A DNA stretch of 64,000 bases from Chitinophaga skermanii (GTDB lineage Bacteria; Bacteroidota; Bacteroidia; Chitinophagales; Chitinophagaceae), in the NCBI RefSeq assembly GCF_003259335.1, contig NZ_QLLL01000008.1, positions 1 to 64,000 on the forward strand, in the 5' to 3' direction. The notes beneath the pieces were generated by a model that did not search any database, had not been told where the DNA came from, and was given only the letters and a program-made list of their open reading frames with translations. A program made the translations under genes and the position numbers. Of the stretch, positions 17,721 to 26,668 are shown piece after piece (the stretch's first letter is position 1; every line of letters begins with the position of its first letter).

Positions 17721-19049
17721 ATGGGTATTACATTAGGAAACACCGAGTATTTCAAAGGTATTGGCCAAATCAAGTATGAAGGCCCGAAATCGACGAACCC
17801 TTTGGCGTACAAATGGTACGACGAGAATTTAGTGATTAATGGTAAGCCGTTAAAAGAATTATTCAAGTTTGCCGTAAGTTACTGGCATACGTTCTGTGGC
17901 ACTGGCGGCGACCCGTTCGGTCCTGGTACCAAAGAATTTCCTTGGCTTGTAGCCAGCGATCCAATTCAATCTGCAAAAGATAAAATGGATGCAGCGTTCG
18001 AGTTTATCACGAAATTGAATGTGCCGTACTATTGTTTCCACGATGTGGATTTAGTAGATGAAGGCAACACCGTAGCAGAATACGAAAGCCGTATGCAAAA
18101 AATTGTAGCGTATGCAAAGGAAAAACAAACTGCTAGTGGTGTGAAGTTATTATGGGGAACCGCTAACGTGTTCAGTAACCCTCGTTACATGAACGGTGCG
18201 GCTACCAATCCCGATTTCGCTGTAGTGGCATATGCAGCAGCGCAAGTGAAAAATTCTATCGATGCAACGATTGCATTAGGTGGTGAAAACTACGTGTTCT
18301 GGGGCGGTCGTGAAGGTTACATGACCTTATTAAACACGAATATGCAGCGAGAACTAGACCATCTTGGTCGTTTCTTAGCAAGTGCCCGCGATTATGCACG
18401 TGCACAAGGATTCAAAGGAACGTTCTTTATCGAGCCTAAACCTTGTGAGCCTACGAAACATCAATACGATTATGATAGTGCTACCGTAATTGGGTTCTTA
18501 CGTCAATATGGTTTAGATAAAGATTTTAAATTGAATATTGAAGTGAACCATGCTACATTAGCAGGTCATACTTTCCAACACGAACTACAAGTAGCCGCTA
18601 ATGCGAACATGCTCGGTAGTATCGATGCAAACCGTGGCGATGCACAGAACGGCTGGGATACAGATCAATTCCCGATGAACCTTAACGATCTCATCGAAAC
18701 AATGCTCGTTATCTTAGAAACGGGTGGATTTGCCGGTGGTGGTGTGAATTTCGATGCTAAAACACGTAGAAATTCTACCGACTTAGAAGATATTTTCCAT
18801 GCACATATTGGTGGTATCGATACCTTCGCAAGAGCAGCGATTATTGCTGATAGAGTTTTACGCGAATCACCTTACAAGCAGTTCCGTAAAGACCGTTATG
18901 CTTCATTCGATAGTGGCGATGGTAAAGCGTTTGAAGAAGGTAAGCTTACTTTGGATGCTTTACGTGATATTGCTGCGAAGAATGGTGAACCACAATTACG
19001 CAGTGGTAAACAAGAATGGTTGGAAAATATCATCAATCAATATATCTAA
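17721..19049 (+). CDS. xylA: Xylose isomerase
   Basis: TIM-barrel enzyme of 442 residues (class II length) that interconverts D-xylose and D-xylulose. YYCFHDVDLVDEG carries the catalytic His, VFWGGREGY and FIEPKPCEPTKHQYDYD the first metal site, EVNHATLAGHTFQHEL and SIDANRGDAQNGWDTDQFP the second. The 161-bp gap after xylB contains a small inverted repeat, GGGCAG/CTGCCC at 17629-17648, with no T tract. A strong terminator follows the gene, so the symporter-xylB-xylA unit ends here. Confidence 0.97.
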   Translation: MGITLGNTEYFKGIGQIKYEGPKSTNPLAYKWYDENLVINGKPLKELFKFAVSYWHTFCGTGGDPFGPGTKEFPWLVASDPIQSAKDKMDAAFEFITKLNVPYYCFHDVDLVDEGNTVAEYESRMQKIVAYAKEKQTASGVKLLWGTANVFSNPRYMNGAATNPDFAVVAYAAAQVKNSIDATIALGGENYVFWGGREGYMTLLNTNMQRELDHLGRFLASARDYARAQGFKGTFFIEPKPCEPTKHQYDYDSATVIGFLRQYGLDKDFKLNIEVNHATLAGHTFQHELQVAANANMLGSIDANRGDAQNGWDTDQFPMNLNDLIETMLVILETGGFAGGGVNFDAKTRRNSTDLEDIFHAHIGGIDTFARAAIIADRVLRESPYKQFRKDRYASFDSGDGKAFEEGKLTLDALRDIAAKNGEPQLRSGKQEWLENIINQYI

Positions 19050-19070
19050 TCTCTTCAAATTAAGATATAA

Positions 19071-19106
19071 AAAAGGCTCTCTTTACAATTGTGAAGAGAG
19101 CCTTTT
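19071..19106. terminator. Bidirectional terminator between xylA and the converging DinB gene
   Basis: AAAAGGCTCTCTT (19071-19083) pairs with AAGAGAGCCTTTT (19094-19106), a 13-bp perfect stem with A and T tracts on either side, serving both converging transcripts. Confidence 0.93.
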
Positions 19107-19136
19107 TATTTATTTGATAATATTATTGTTGATGTA

Positions 19137-19592
19137 TCAAGCATCTAATAAACGCCTGTGGTAGTTGATTTGACCAAGGTGGTAATTCAAGTGTGCAATA
19201 ATGTAGAATAATGCCCACTGTTTACTTACCGTCATGCCGTTTAATGGTAACGGGTAATCTTCTTGCAAGATGGTGTCGTCAAGGCGTTCCAAGGTACTTA
19301 CAACGGCTGTTTTTGCTTCATCTAAAATGCCAATCAGTTCTTCGAACGGTAGATTTTTTGTTGACCATTCAGTTTCTTTGCTGCGTTGATAGGTACCGCC
19401 ACCGATATGCACCACTACATATTGTTGTAACAATCCTGCGATGTGTAAAGCCAAGTTTCCTGCAGGGTTATTGATGTTTACGCTCGTAATCCAAATATTG
19501 TCGTTATTGTTATACAGCATTAATTCATTCTTCACACGGTTAATATCCCTCTCTAAAACCAGCGCAAATGGCGCTTGTATGGCTGTACTCAT
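19137..19592 (-). CDS. DinB-superfamily protein
   Basis: Four-helix-bundle protein of 151 residues. Candidate metal-binding histidines are in LALHIAGLL (about residue 50) and in IIAHLNYHLGQINYH near 133-145, the usual three-His arrangement of the DinB/YfiT superfamily. Some relatives are thiol S-transferases that use bacillithiol or similar thiols; others are uncharacterised. It follows the hydrolase gene after 8 bp, so the two are probably one operon under the TetR-type operators at 20517-20622. This is one of three DinB genes in the window (others at 43648 and 45954). Confidence 0.8.
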   Translation of the reverse strand: MSTAIQAPFALVLERDINRVKNELMLYNNNDNIWITSVNINNPAGNLALHIAGLLQQYVVVHIGGGTYQRSKETEWSTKNLPFEELIGILDEAKTAVVSTLERLDDTILQEDYPLPLNGMTVSKQWALFYIIAHLNYHLGQINYHRRLLDA

Positions 19593-19600
19593 GGTGATGA

Positions 19601-20467
19601 TTAATTTTTAGAAACGTTTTTTGTTAAGAATCCATCTATTAAGTTGGCTATGGCTTCTCCGCACTCTTCCAAGGCGAAATGCCCGGTGTCAAAGATATGA
19701 TAATCGAGGTTTTTTAAGTCTTTTTTATATGCTTCAGCACCGGGTTCTGGGAAAATAGCATCATTTTTTCCCCATGCAACGAGTACTGGTGGCTGGTATT
19801 TGCGGAAATAGGCTTGGAAACTTTCATATAAAGGCGGGTTGGTGCTATATGATAAAAAGAGCTTTTGCTGAATCTCTTTATTACCCGGGCGGTCTAACAA
19901 CGTTTGATCATGTAACCAAGTATCTGGACTAATCTTGCTAGGATCTTTCGTACCATTCAAATATTGCCATTTGGTACTCTCGAGGGTTAGCATGCCAGAA
20001 ACTTCTTCAATCCTGGTTGGGTTGGTAGGGTCGGACCAGTAAGCCTTTATGGGGTTCCAGAAGTCAGTTAATCCTTCTTCGTAGGCATTGCCATTTTGGG
20101 TAATAATACCTTGTATACGGTTAGGGTACTTTAATGCTAATCGTAAGCCAACAGGAGCTCCGTAGTCCATAATGTACAAGCTGAACTTTTCTAAACCCAA
20201 TGCCAGTATAAATTTTTCTGTAATGGCGGCTAGGTTATCAAAGCTATACTCCCATTCGGATACAAGCGGCATACTGCTTTGACCGAAGCCTGGGAAATCG
20301 GGCGCTACAAGATGGTACTTGTTCTCAAGGCGAGTAATAAGGTCGCGGAACATGAACGAGGAAGTTGGAAAGCCGTGTAATAATAAGAGTGTTGGCTTAC
20401 TCTGGTCGCCTGCTTCACGGTAAAATATGTTTAGATTGTCAATGGTGATGTTACGGTAATGTGTCAT
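19601..20467 (-). CDS. Alpha/beta hydrolase with an aspartate nucleophile (haloalkane dehalogenase/epoxide hydrolase-like)
   Basis: Protein of 288 residues. HGFPTSSFMFRDLI is the oxyanion-hole segment and APDFPGFGQSS the next strand. The nucleophile elbow reads IMDYGAPVG, with Asp101 where esterases carry Ser, as in haloalkane dehalogenases, fluoroacetate dehalogenases and epoxide hydrolases. The acid lies near WGKNDAIFP and the base His in DTGHFALEEC. A hydrolytic detoxification role is likely; which substrate is unclear. ATG 20467 starts MTHYRN; an upstream ATG at 20497 would add ten poorly supported residues. Three TetR-like operators lie upstream, and a DinB gene follows in the same direction. 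Confidence 0.85.
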   Translation of the reverse strand: MTHYRNITIDNLNIFYREAGDQSKPTLLLLHGFPTSSFMFRDLITRLENKYHLVAPDFPGFGQSSMPLVSEWEYSFDNLAAITEKFILALGLEKFSLYIMDYGAPVGLRLALKYPNRIQGIITQNGNAYEEGLTDFWNPIKAYWSDPTNPTRIEEVSGMLTLESTKWQYLNGTKDPSKISPDTWLHDQTLLDRPGNKEIQQKLFLSYSTNPPLYESFQAYFRKYQPPVLVAWGKNDAIFPEPGAEAYKKDLKNLDYHIFDTGHFALEECGEAIANLIDGFLTKNVSKN

Positions 20468-20516
20468 TGTTAAATAGAATTTTGAATGAAATGTCAAGAA
20501 TTAGTTACTTTATAAT

Positions 20517-20622
20517 AAACCAATTGGTCAAAAATAGGGTATTAAAAAAGCCAACCTTTCGGTTAGCTTTTATTTTGACCGTTTGGTAGATCAAAGGTAG
20601 ATATTTATACCAAACGGTCAAA
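20517..20622. promoter_or_regulatory. Three TetR-type operator palindromes upstream of the hydrolase operon
   Basis: TTTGACCGTTTGGTA at 20574-20588 is exactly inverted at 20608-20622. Each arm is itself built on ACC-NNNN-GGT. A third site, AAACCAATTGGTCAAA (20517-20532), has the same design and overlaps a minus-strand -7-like TATTTTTG (20536-20529). Flanking TTTGAC and a central ACC-N4-GGT are typical of TetR-family operators. No matching regulator gene is adjacent; the TetR gene at 29451 has a different operator. Confidence 0.65.
20544..20573. terminator. Hairpin terminator downstream of the giant T9SS gene
   Basis: AAAGC-C-AACC (20547-20556) and GGTT-A-GCTTT (20561-20570) form a stem with one mismatch, with A and T runs outside. 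It can end the giant minus-strand gene. It sits between the operator copies, so the hydrolase promoter must lie downstream of it on the minus strand. Confidence 0.6.
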
Positions 20623-20644
20623 TATGTATTTTCTATGGCTTCAT

Positions 20645-23600
20645 TTACCGAATCAATACACTATGTCCTTTTAAGAATACCTTTTGGTTTGTATCACGAT
20701 CGATATATTCGAGCATCCATACGTAGGTTCCAGCTGGTTGAGGTTGCCCGTTTAAGGAGCCGTCCCATCTTCTCGACATAGAAGAGCTCTCGAATATCAA
20801 TTGTCCATAACGGTTAAATACTTTAAAGTTAAACGACGTCGCTTTTTGGCCATTCACTGGGTAGAGGAAGTCGTTTTTACCATCATTATTAGGCGTGAAT
20901 GCAGTAGGTACCATTACTGTACAAGTAGCCGAAACTTTAATGGTTTGTGTAGCCGTATCATTACAACCATTCGAAGTGGTAACGATTAACCGAATCAAAT
21001 AAGTTTGATCGCTGCCTGTATTTTTATAAATCTTATTGGGCGGTGTTGGAATATTGGTGCCAGTTCCATCCCCAAAATCCCACATTTGCGAAGCAATATC
21101 GCCGCTACTAGTATTGGTAAAGATTACTTGGTCTTGTGGACAGAAATTTGTGCTATTAAGTGTAAAGGAAGCCGTGGCCAGCTTTCTTAAGGTAATAGTG
21201 GCTTGTGCTTGGTCGGTACAAGTACCATTGCTTACTTCTAACTGGATATTATAAGTGCCTAATGCGTTGAAGGTAATGAGTGGGTTTTGTTCAGTACTCA
21301 CCACTTGTCCATCTACCGTCCAGCGCCAACTATTTACATCATTTGTACCAGGGTGATTAAACTGTACTTGGGTGCTGCTACATGACTGATCTACATTATA
21401 CGTGAAATCAGCATTTACGGTGCCTTGTGTGAAGAAGGTAGTATTCACTCCTGCAGCAATAGGAATGTAACATTCGCTTTCTATTGTTTTACCTGAATTT
21501 CCTGTTTTTATGGTTACTGTGTAATTTCCTTTTACAGCAATTGGAGCGCTCAATACAAGTTCTACACTCGTTACCAAATCATTCGCGCAATTTGTACGAA
21601 TACTGGTAATTGTTGGTGTGGTAGCTGTTCCTGTTAACGAAAATTGACTACCATCTAATTCTAAACTACTACAACGAATTGCACCTGAGAAATCGATTTT
21701 AATTGTTGGAGCAGCACAACCGGGGTCAATGTTATTCAATAAAGTAACATTCGGTTGTTGCGTAACAGTGAAGTTGCCATTTGTATTCGCTGGTGTTGGT
21801 TGGTAACATTCGTCTAAAAGCGTATTGCTACGAATGCTAACGTTATAAGTTCCGCCAGTTAGAATTCTGCTGCGCAAACTTAGAATCACAGTATTATTGG
21901 CGCCACAAGTGGCACTTGTGATAATATCTGCCGGCAAATTACTAATAGTAAAATCAGCCCCATTTGCTTGCAGCGTATTACACTGTATAGCTTTATTGAA
22001 TTGTAAGGTGATTTGATTGGGTGAACAAGTCGTTGTGGATAATACAGTGAAAGTAGCACCAGGTTGAAAGTTCAACGGGATATTCAAAGGAGTTGGATCG
22101 ATGTTTTGATAACATGCATCCAAGATAGTGTTTGGCTTCACACCGATGTCAATAGATGTACCACTAACGATTCGTTGACTAAACGTAACTACCACATCTT
22201 GCGTACTTCCTGTTACCATGCTAGCACCTGTAATAGTAATGCCTGCAGCACCACTAATTGTGAAGTCGGAGCCATCTGCTTGTAAAGTAGACGCTTGAAT
22301 GTCTTTATCAAAATGAAGCGTCATTTGCGTTGGCGCACAATTGAATGCGTCCACGCTCGCCAGTCTTGTTGGTGGAACAGCTGCAATATTGAAGTTGTTT
22401 GTGAAATTGAGATCGATAGGTTTATAGCAAACATCCTGTAAATCCGTACCGTTGGTGAGATGAACTACATATGTACCCGGTACTGTAATATGAGGTGATA
22501 TACTCAGGGTTATTTGTGGTACAAATCCATTTGCATCTGGCGTGTATTGAATGCCAGTTACGTTTACGGTTGATGGCCCTGTAATGCTAAAGTCTACACC
22601 ATTTGCACGGATCGTGCTTTGTCGAACCGGTAATGGAAATGATAGCGTAATGGAGTTTGGTGCGCAACCAACCACTGTGTTAACATTAAATGTTGGGTCT
22701 GGTGTAATAGGGAACGGGATGATAAATGGATTGGGATTGACTTGTTGGTAACATTTATCAAGAATGGTATTTGGCTTAACAGCAATCGTAATCGACGCAA
22801 CCAGTTTGATAGGTTGATTAAAGACTAATGTAGCCGTTCTGGTAGTTGCTGTATTAGGCACTTCGACATTTGTAATACTTACACCTGGAGGGAGATTTAC
22901 ATCGAAATCACTACCATTTAAACTGATCGAGTTTGTTTGAACATCATCACTAAAGTAAATAGTAATTCTAGTTGGTGCACAAGCAAATGGATCAAACCTA
23001 TTTATCGCAGCAGCTATTACCGGAGCAATATTTAAGGTTTGCGTAAAGTTCGTAGCAATTGGTTTGTAGCATTGGTCGAGTATGTTCGCTGAAGTTTTTA
23101 ATCCTACTGTGTAATTACCAGGCGCAGCTAAATGCTCTGCCAGGGTTAGCGTAATTGTTGATACAAACCCTTGATTATCTACTGTATAAGTAGCATTATT
23201 TATTGTAACTGCTTGTGGCCCGGTTATAGTGAAGTCAGCTCCATTTGCAGTAATAGAAGTGCCACGTATGAATTGTGGAAACTGCAATACAATTTGGTTT
23301 GGCGCACATGTAGCAGCTGGATCTACTGTAAATGTTGGATCTGCCGTTACTGGCATATTGATATTCAGCGGTGCTGGATTTACTTGTTTGAAGCAAGCAT
23401 CTAGGATTGTATTGGGTTTTACGGCAACACTTACGGGTGCTGTACCAATAATTGGTCCACTAAACAATAGTGTAACACTATTAGTCGTGGTGGTTGTAGG
23501 TTTTACAACACTCGTGATTGTAATACCAGTTCTACCTGCAAATGTAAAGTCGCTGCCATTTGCATTAATAGTGCTTGTTTGAACCGCTTTATCAAAATAA

Positions 23601-26548
23601 ACAATAATTTCTACTGGTGCGCATGCAAACACGTTCGTGCCTGATAATGCTGCAGCTGTTCCTTGGCTGAGCGTGATGACATGCGGAGCGGCATTTACAT
23701 CCATCTTCGTTAAACATGCATCTATGATATTTGCGCTAGGCGTTAATGCTAAGTTGTAATTGCCATCTAATGTAATGCGGCTTTGCAAAGTGAGATCAAT
23801 CGCTGTTGCTTCATTGCTTCCATTGCATACAGGTGTGGCGGCTGTAATAACTACTGTTTGTGGTCCTATAATAGTAAAATCGGCACCATTTGTTCTAACG
23901 CTATTACATTGTATGGCTTTGCTGAGTGTAATCCTAATGGAATTAGGCGCACAATCGTTCAAAGTATGATTATCAATAGTAGCCGGAGCTGATGTGATAA
24001 GAGGAACAGTCCTCACGATAGTCGTTACATATTGCAGACAGGCATCGTTAATACTGTTAGCTTTTACGTTTACATCTACGTTTGCACCAGTTAAAGCACT
24101 TGCAAATTGAAGGGTAACTTGAGATACTTCGTTACCTGTTTGTGTGCCTAGAACAATATTGCTAACAGGAACAACACTACCTGTTACCACGTTAAAATCT
24201 TCTTTTTGAATCGTGTTAGCAAGCACGGGTTTGCTAAAGTTTACAACTAGCGAACTTGCGGCACAAGTTGTTGGTGCAACAACACTAATGACAGGAGCTG
24301 TTGCTAATGGTACATCTACAACGATCTCAGATTTTGCACTGTTTTGTGGTTGGTAGCACTCATCAAGTAATTGCGAAGCAGGTTTAATAGCAATCGTGTA
24401 ATCTCCACTGAGTGATAATGGTGCTGCAAAGTTGAAGCGTACACCAGTTACCAAGCCTGTTACGGGATCTATGGTGGTAGTAATAGAGCTAAATGGAACA
24501 GGTGCACTAGTAGGCCCTGTAATTGTAAAATCGTTTTGTGTAACAGTACTTGCTTGTACCCCTTTATCGAATGTAGTTTGGAAGAAAGTAGGTGCACATC
24601 CAACTGGACTAGATCCTGCAAAGCCTGCGCCTGGCCCATTCGTTAGGCGAATTGTTCCATTAGCATTTACAAAATTGCCACAGCCGTCGCGTATAGTATT
24701 TGTTTTTGTTGAAATTGTATAATCGCCGTTGGCGGCTAAGCGTGTATTGAAGCGTAATGTTACAGAAGTAGTTAACCCGTTTGCATCACAAGTAAGAGGT
24801 GCAAAACTTGTAATGGTAGCTTGCGTGCCTGTGCTTGTTAATACAAAGTTGCCATCAGTACCTGTAATGGTATTACACAACACGCCTTTATCGAATGTAA
24901 CCGTTAATTCATTGGGAGCACAGCCAGTATTGGTCACACTTTGTATAATGGCAGCTGTTGAAGTTGGTGCAGTAAAGGTTGCTTGTACACCTGTATTGGT
25001 AGTGCCGCCACAAGGTTCAGTAATAGTACCTCCATCAGTACCTTGTTTGATACGCACTGTATAACTACCACCAGGTAATGGGGTACTTGTTACCAGTGTA
25101 ATGGTAGATGTTGTACCTGTATTGCCATTTGTGCCTGTACAATTGCTTTTAATTATACTAGCAATAGGAATTACCACGTTGCTACTATTTACAATCGTAA
25201 AATCAGATCCATCCGAAGCGATGGAGTTACAGTTGACAGCTTTATTAAAGTTGATTTTAATATTCGTAGGACCACAGTTAAGCGGATTTTCCGCTGTAAT
25301 AGTAGCTGGAACACCGGGTGAAATCACAACATTCCCAATAGTCCCACTAAATTGACCGGTACAATTCGCACCTACAATGGGTTTTACGGCGCTAAGGGTG
25401 TAAGTTCCAGTGCCTAATGGTGCACTTAAAGTTAATACTACTGCATTTGTTACACCTGTATTAGGAACAGCTGCTGTTACTGTAATGGGAGCTGGTCCGC
25501 CTGTAATGGTAAAATTAGAACCATCAGCAGAGATACTGTTAGCTTGGATGTTGCTGGCAAATGTTAACGTTAGGCTTGTTGGATTACAAGCAGTATTAGA
25601 AATAGTGGGAGCAACCAGAGGAGATGGAGCATCAATTCTTACCGGAACAACATCTGTTAAAGGAATGGCATTATCACAGAAGTCTTTGGGCAATGTCGCA
25701 CCAGGTTTCCCTCCAACGTTATAATCGCCCGAAGTTGGAACTTGATTTAATGTTAATTCAATTTCATCCGTTTCTAATTTACTATTACAGTTAACTGAAG
25801 AAGCAGCAACGATTTGTACAGTAGAGTTCTTTAGTTCGAATTGATCACCATTAGCGTTGATTGAGTTACATTGTATGCTTTTACTAAGTTTTAATATAAT
25901 TTTTGTTGGAGCTGTACAATTGTATGTAGCCTTAGTATAATTTAGCGCAACAGGATCTGTAATATTTGCGTCACCGGGAGCATTATTAAATGTTACACTA
26001 TAACCGTTCTGTGTAGCACGAAAATTTACTACAACAAGCAAGTAAGTTTTGCCTTGTGTTAGCACTGGCTTTTGTGTGAATAACCTAGGATCTCCAATTC
26101 CACATATTTTCAATGGATTTGTATTCGCTGCTGCACCCGTTGCGCCGCTTACGGTTGAAAGGTTATGGGCAACAATCCAACTTGGATCAGTGTATAGTTT
26201 GTTTAAATCGTTAGGATCTTTTACTTCGAATAATAACCAATCGTAGTCTTCACTTAATTGGTTCGGTGTAATCGTAAAACCAAGTGGCCCTGTTTGGTAA
26301 CAAATTATTTTGTACCAGAAAGCATTGGCCGGGGTGAAACTAGATGCTTGGCAATTATTGCCATTGGCAGCTCCTCCCAAACTAATGGCTTGGCCGGCAC
26401 ATTGAGGCACACTTCCCTGTTGAAACGGTTTCGTTGCACATAAAGGTAGGGCAGAAGCCGGTGACTGTCCGGGGGAGCACGTTTGCGCTTTCACTTGAAA
26501 TAGGCTCGCTACAACCAATAGGAATAATAAAAATAGTTTACGGGGCAT
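20645..26548 (-). CDS. Giant secreted multi-repeat protein with PKD domains and T9SS gliding-motility C-terminal domain
   Basis: Protein of 1967 residues. Signal peptide (MPRKLFLLFLLVVASLFQVKAQ), a cysteine-containing N-terminal region to about residue 205, then 14 Ig-like repeats of roughly 100-110 residues. The repeat pattern is Cys-Ala-Pro-x, then a F-D/N-K-x-V/I strand, N-G-S/A-D-F-T-I, a Y-T-V strand, and N-T-I-L-D-x-C-Y. Two PKD-like domains follow (WRWTVDGQ and MWDFGDGTG) and the protein ends in the type IX type-B sorting domain (PTAFTPNNDGKNDFLYPV...GTYVWMLEYID). Paired cysteines in each repeat suggest disulfides. Repeats 8/10/12 and 9/11 resemble each other more than their neighbours, indicating duplication of two-repeat blocks. 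It should be surface-anchored or secreted, possibly an adhesin or gliding component. It stands alone, divergent from the mutarotase gene. Confidence 0.92.
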   Translation of the reverse strand: MPRKLFLLFLLVVASLFQVKAQTCSPGQSPASALPLCATKPFQQGSVPQCAGQAISLGGAANGNNCQASSFTPANAFWYKIICYQTGPLGFTITPNQLSEDYDWLLFEVKDPNDLNKLYTDPSWIVAHNLSTVSGATGAAANTNPLKICGIGDPRLFTQKPVLTQGKTYLLVVVNFRATQNGYSVTFNNAPGDANITDPVALNYTKATYNCTAPTKIILKLSKSIQCNSINANGDQFELKNSTVQIVAASSVNCNSKLETDEIELTLNQVPTSGDYNVGGKPGATLPKDFCDNAIPLTDVVPVRIDAPSPLVAPTISNTACNPTSLTLTFASNIQANSISADGSNFTITGGPAPITVTAAVPNTGVTNAVVLTLSAPLGTGTYTLSAVKPIVGANCTGQFSGTIGNVVISPGVPATITAENPLNCGPTNIKINFNKAVNCNSIASDGSDFTIVNSSNVVIPIASIIKSNCTGTNGNTGTTSTITLVTSTPLPGGSYTVRIKQGTDGGTITEPCGGTTNTGVQATFTAPTSTAAIIQSVTNTGCAPNELTVTFDKGVLCNTITGTDGNFVLTSTGTQATITSFAPLTCDANGLTTSVTLRFNTRLAANGDYTISTKTNTIRDGCGNFVNANGTIRLTNGPGAGFAGSSPVGCAPTFFQTTFDKGVQASTVTQNDFTITGPTSAPVPFSSITTTIDPVTGLVTGVRFNFAAPLSLSGDYTIAIKPASQLLDECYQPQNSAKSEIVVDVPLATAPVISVVAPTTCAASSLVVNFSKPVLANTIQKEDFNVVTGSVVPVSNIVLGTQTGNEVSQVTLQFASALTGANVDVNVKANSINDACLQYVTTIVRTVPLITSAPATIDNHTLNDCAPNSIRITLSKAIQCNSVRTNGADFTIIGPQTVVITAATPVCNGSNEATAIDLTLQSRITLDGNYNLALTPSANIIDACLTKMDVNAAPHVITLSQGTAAALSGTNVFACAPVEIIVYFDKAVQTSTINANGSDFTFAGRTGITITSVVKPTTTTTNSVTLLFSGPIIGTAPVSVAVKPNTILDACFKQVNPAPLNINMPVTADPTFTVDPAATCAPNQIVLQFPQFIRGTSITANGADFTITGPQAVTINNATYTVDNQGFVSTITLTLAEHLAAPGNYTVGLKTSANILDQCYKPIATNFTQTLNIAPVIAAAINRFDPFACAPTRITIYFSDDVQTNSISLNGSDFDVNLPPGVSITNVEVPNTATTRTATLVFNQPIKLVASITIAVKPNTILDKCYQQVNPNPFIIPFPITPDPTFNVNTVVGCAPNSITLSFPLPVRQSTIRANGVDFSITGPSTVNVTGIQYTPDANGFVPQITLSISPHITVPGTYVVHLTNGTDLQDVCYKPIDLNFTNNFNIAAVPPTRLASVDAFNCAPTQMTLHFDKDIQASTLQADGSDFTISGAAGITITGASMVTGSTQDVVVTFSQRIVSGTSIDIGVKPNTILDACYQNIDPTPLNIPLNFQPGATFTVLSTTTCSPNQITLQFNKAIQCNTLQANGADFTISNLPADIITSATCGANNTVILSLRSRILTGGTYNVSIRSNTLLDECYQPTPANTNGNFTVTQQPNVTLLNNIDPGCAAPTIKIDFSGAIRCSSLELDGSQFSLTGTATTPTITSIRTNCANDLVTSVELVLSAPIAVKGNYTVTIKTGNSGKTIESECYIPIAAGVNTTFFTQGTVNADFTYNVDQSCSSTQVQFNHPGTNDVNSWRWTVDGQVVSTEQNPLITFNALGTYNIQLEVSNGTCTDQAQATITLRKLATASFTLNSTNFCPQDQVIFTNTSSGDIASQMWDFGDGTGTNIPTPPNKIYKNTGSDQTYLIRLIVTTSNGCNDTATQTIKVSATCTVMVPTAFTPNNDGKNDFLYPVNGQKATSFNFKVFNRYGQLIFESSSMSRRWDGSLNGQPQPAGTYVWMLEYIDRDTNQKVFLKGHSVLIR

Positions 26549-26668
26549 TGAATTGTTTTATAGGTGCTGTCTTGGTTTTCTTAGTTTTTTGAAGCTTACA
26601 ACGACCAGGCACGCTTTACTATTGCATGGTGACCGATTATTTGTATTTTACGCTGCAAATTTACTTTC

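Noticed and set aside
20801..25724. Many open frames antisense to the giant T9SS gene
   Set aside because: They mirror the repeat structure of the real gene and have unnatural composition; shadows, not genes.
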